Both the position numbers and the translations under genes were made by a program. From Solidesulfovibrio magneticus RS-1 (GTDB lineage: Bacteria; Desulfobacterota; Desulfovibrionia; Desulfovibrionales; Desulfovibrionaceae): a stretch of DNA of 64,000 nucleotides. The notes beneath the pieces were generated by a model. The model made no database searches and was not told where the DNA came from. It saw only the letters and a list, made by a program, of their open reading frames with translations. This document shows positions 63,911 to 64,000 of this stretch, piece by piece. Each line of letters opens with the position of its first letter. Position 1 is the stretch's first letter. The stretch is from positions 4,173,501 through 4,237,500 of the forward strand of contig NC_012796.1 of assembly GCF_000010665.1 (NCBI RefSeq), written 5' to 3'.

Positions 63911-64000
<90 letters not shown>

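Overview
The window looks like part of the chromosome of a high-GC, strictly anaerobic, sulfate-reducing deltaproteobacterium, most like the Desulfovibrionaceae (Desulfovibrio/Solidesulfovibrio type). This is inferred from gene content and not from a database match. The pointers are a Tat-exported FdhA/FdhB formate dehydrogenase, a tetrathionate-reductase-type molybdoenzyme, a HydE-like radical SAM protein, and several metal and metalloid resistance clusters in GC-rich DNA, ending in an rRNA operon.

Layout. (1) About 1-15.1 kb is AT-rich accessory DNA: a P-loop ATPase with a decayed second fragment, a J-domain / two unknowns / MucR-finger cassette, a YecA-like protein, a large PD-(D/E)XK nuclease fused to a RecQ-type helicase and overlapping a coiled-coil gene, and a TPR protein. 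A 44-nt copy of the 3' end of a tRNA-Glu gene plus terminator (13.43-13.51 kb) looks like the right attachment site of an integrated island whose left end and integrase lie outside the window. A membrane diguanylate cyclase follows. (2) 15.5-27.6 kb is a sulfur and cysteine block: cysE-xdhC-nifS-nadA and tusA-moeB-cysK on the minus strand, a HydE-like radical SAM gene, then an orphan ABC ATPase, two transsulfuration enzymes and an Rrf2 regulator on the plus strand. A 13-bp element is shared by the cysK promoter region and the ABC/transsulfuration promoter region. (3) 27.9-38.3 kb holds a serine recombinase and a chromate cluster: ChrB, a DUF2148 ferredoxin-like protein, two paralogous MFS carriers around an HD phosphohydrolase, a 1148-residue PEP-synthase-like/LamG-like/rhodanese fusion, ChrA and a 40-residue peptide. 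A decayed ChrB start with its operator sits at 15.25 kb.

(4) 38.4-53.9 kb is dominated by metalloid genes: a ZraP-like periplasmic protein; an arsM gene cut near its 3' end by an IS5/IS427-type element with visible inverted repeats and a TTA duplication; a SigZ-type sigma factor; a universal stress protein; a B-C-A molybdoenzyme operon of the TtrBCA/Arr class; ArsR-Acr3; a small NHLP-leader-like Cys-rich peptide; and a second ArsR unit with a DGC protein, an ArsP-type permease, two thioredoxin-fold proteins, a CcdA-like membrane protein and an exported Cys-containing protein. The second ArsR gene and the DGC gene carry nearly identical operators. (5) 54.5-60.2 kb holds an FdhA/FdhB formate dehydrogenase with Cys192 where the best-known homologues have selenocysteine, and an exported cyclase-family hydrolase. 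(6) 60.5-64 kb is an rRNA operon read on the minus strand: 16S (partial), tRNA-Ile(GAT), tRNA-Ala(TGC), 23S, 5S and a strong terminator.

The most promising undescribed units are the nuclease-helicase/coiled-coil pair and the J-domain/MucR-finger cassette in the island, the PEP-synthase/rhodanese fusion inside the chromate cluster, and the NHLP-like peptide inside the arsenic cluster. No CRISPR array was seen.
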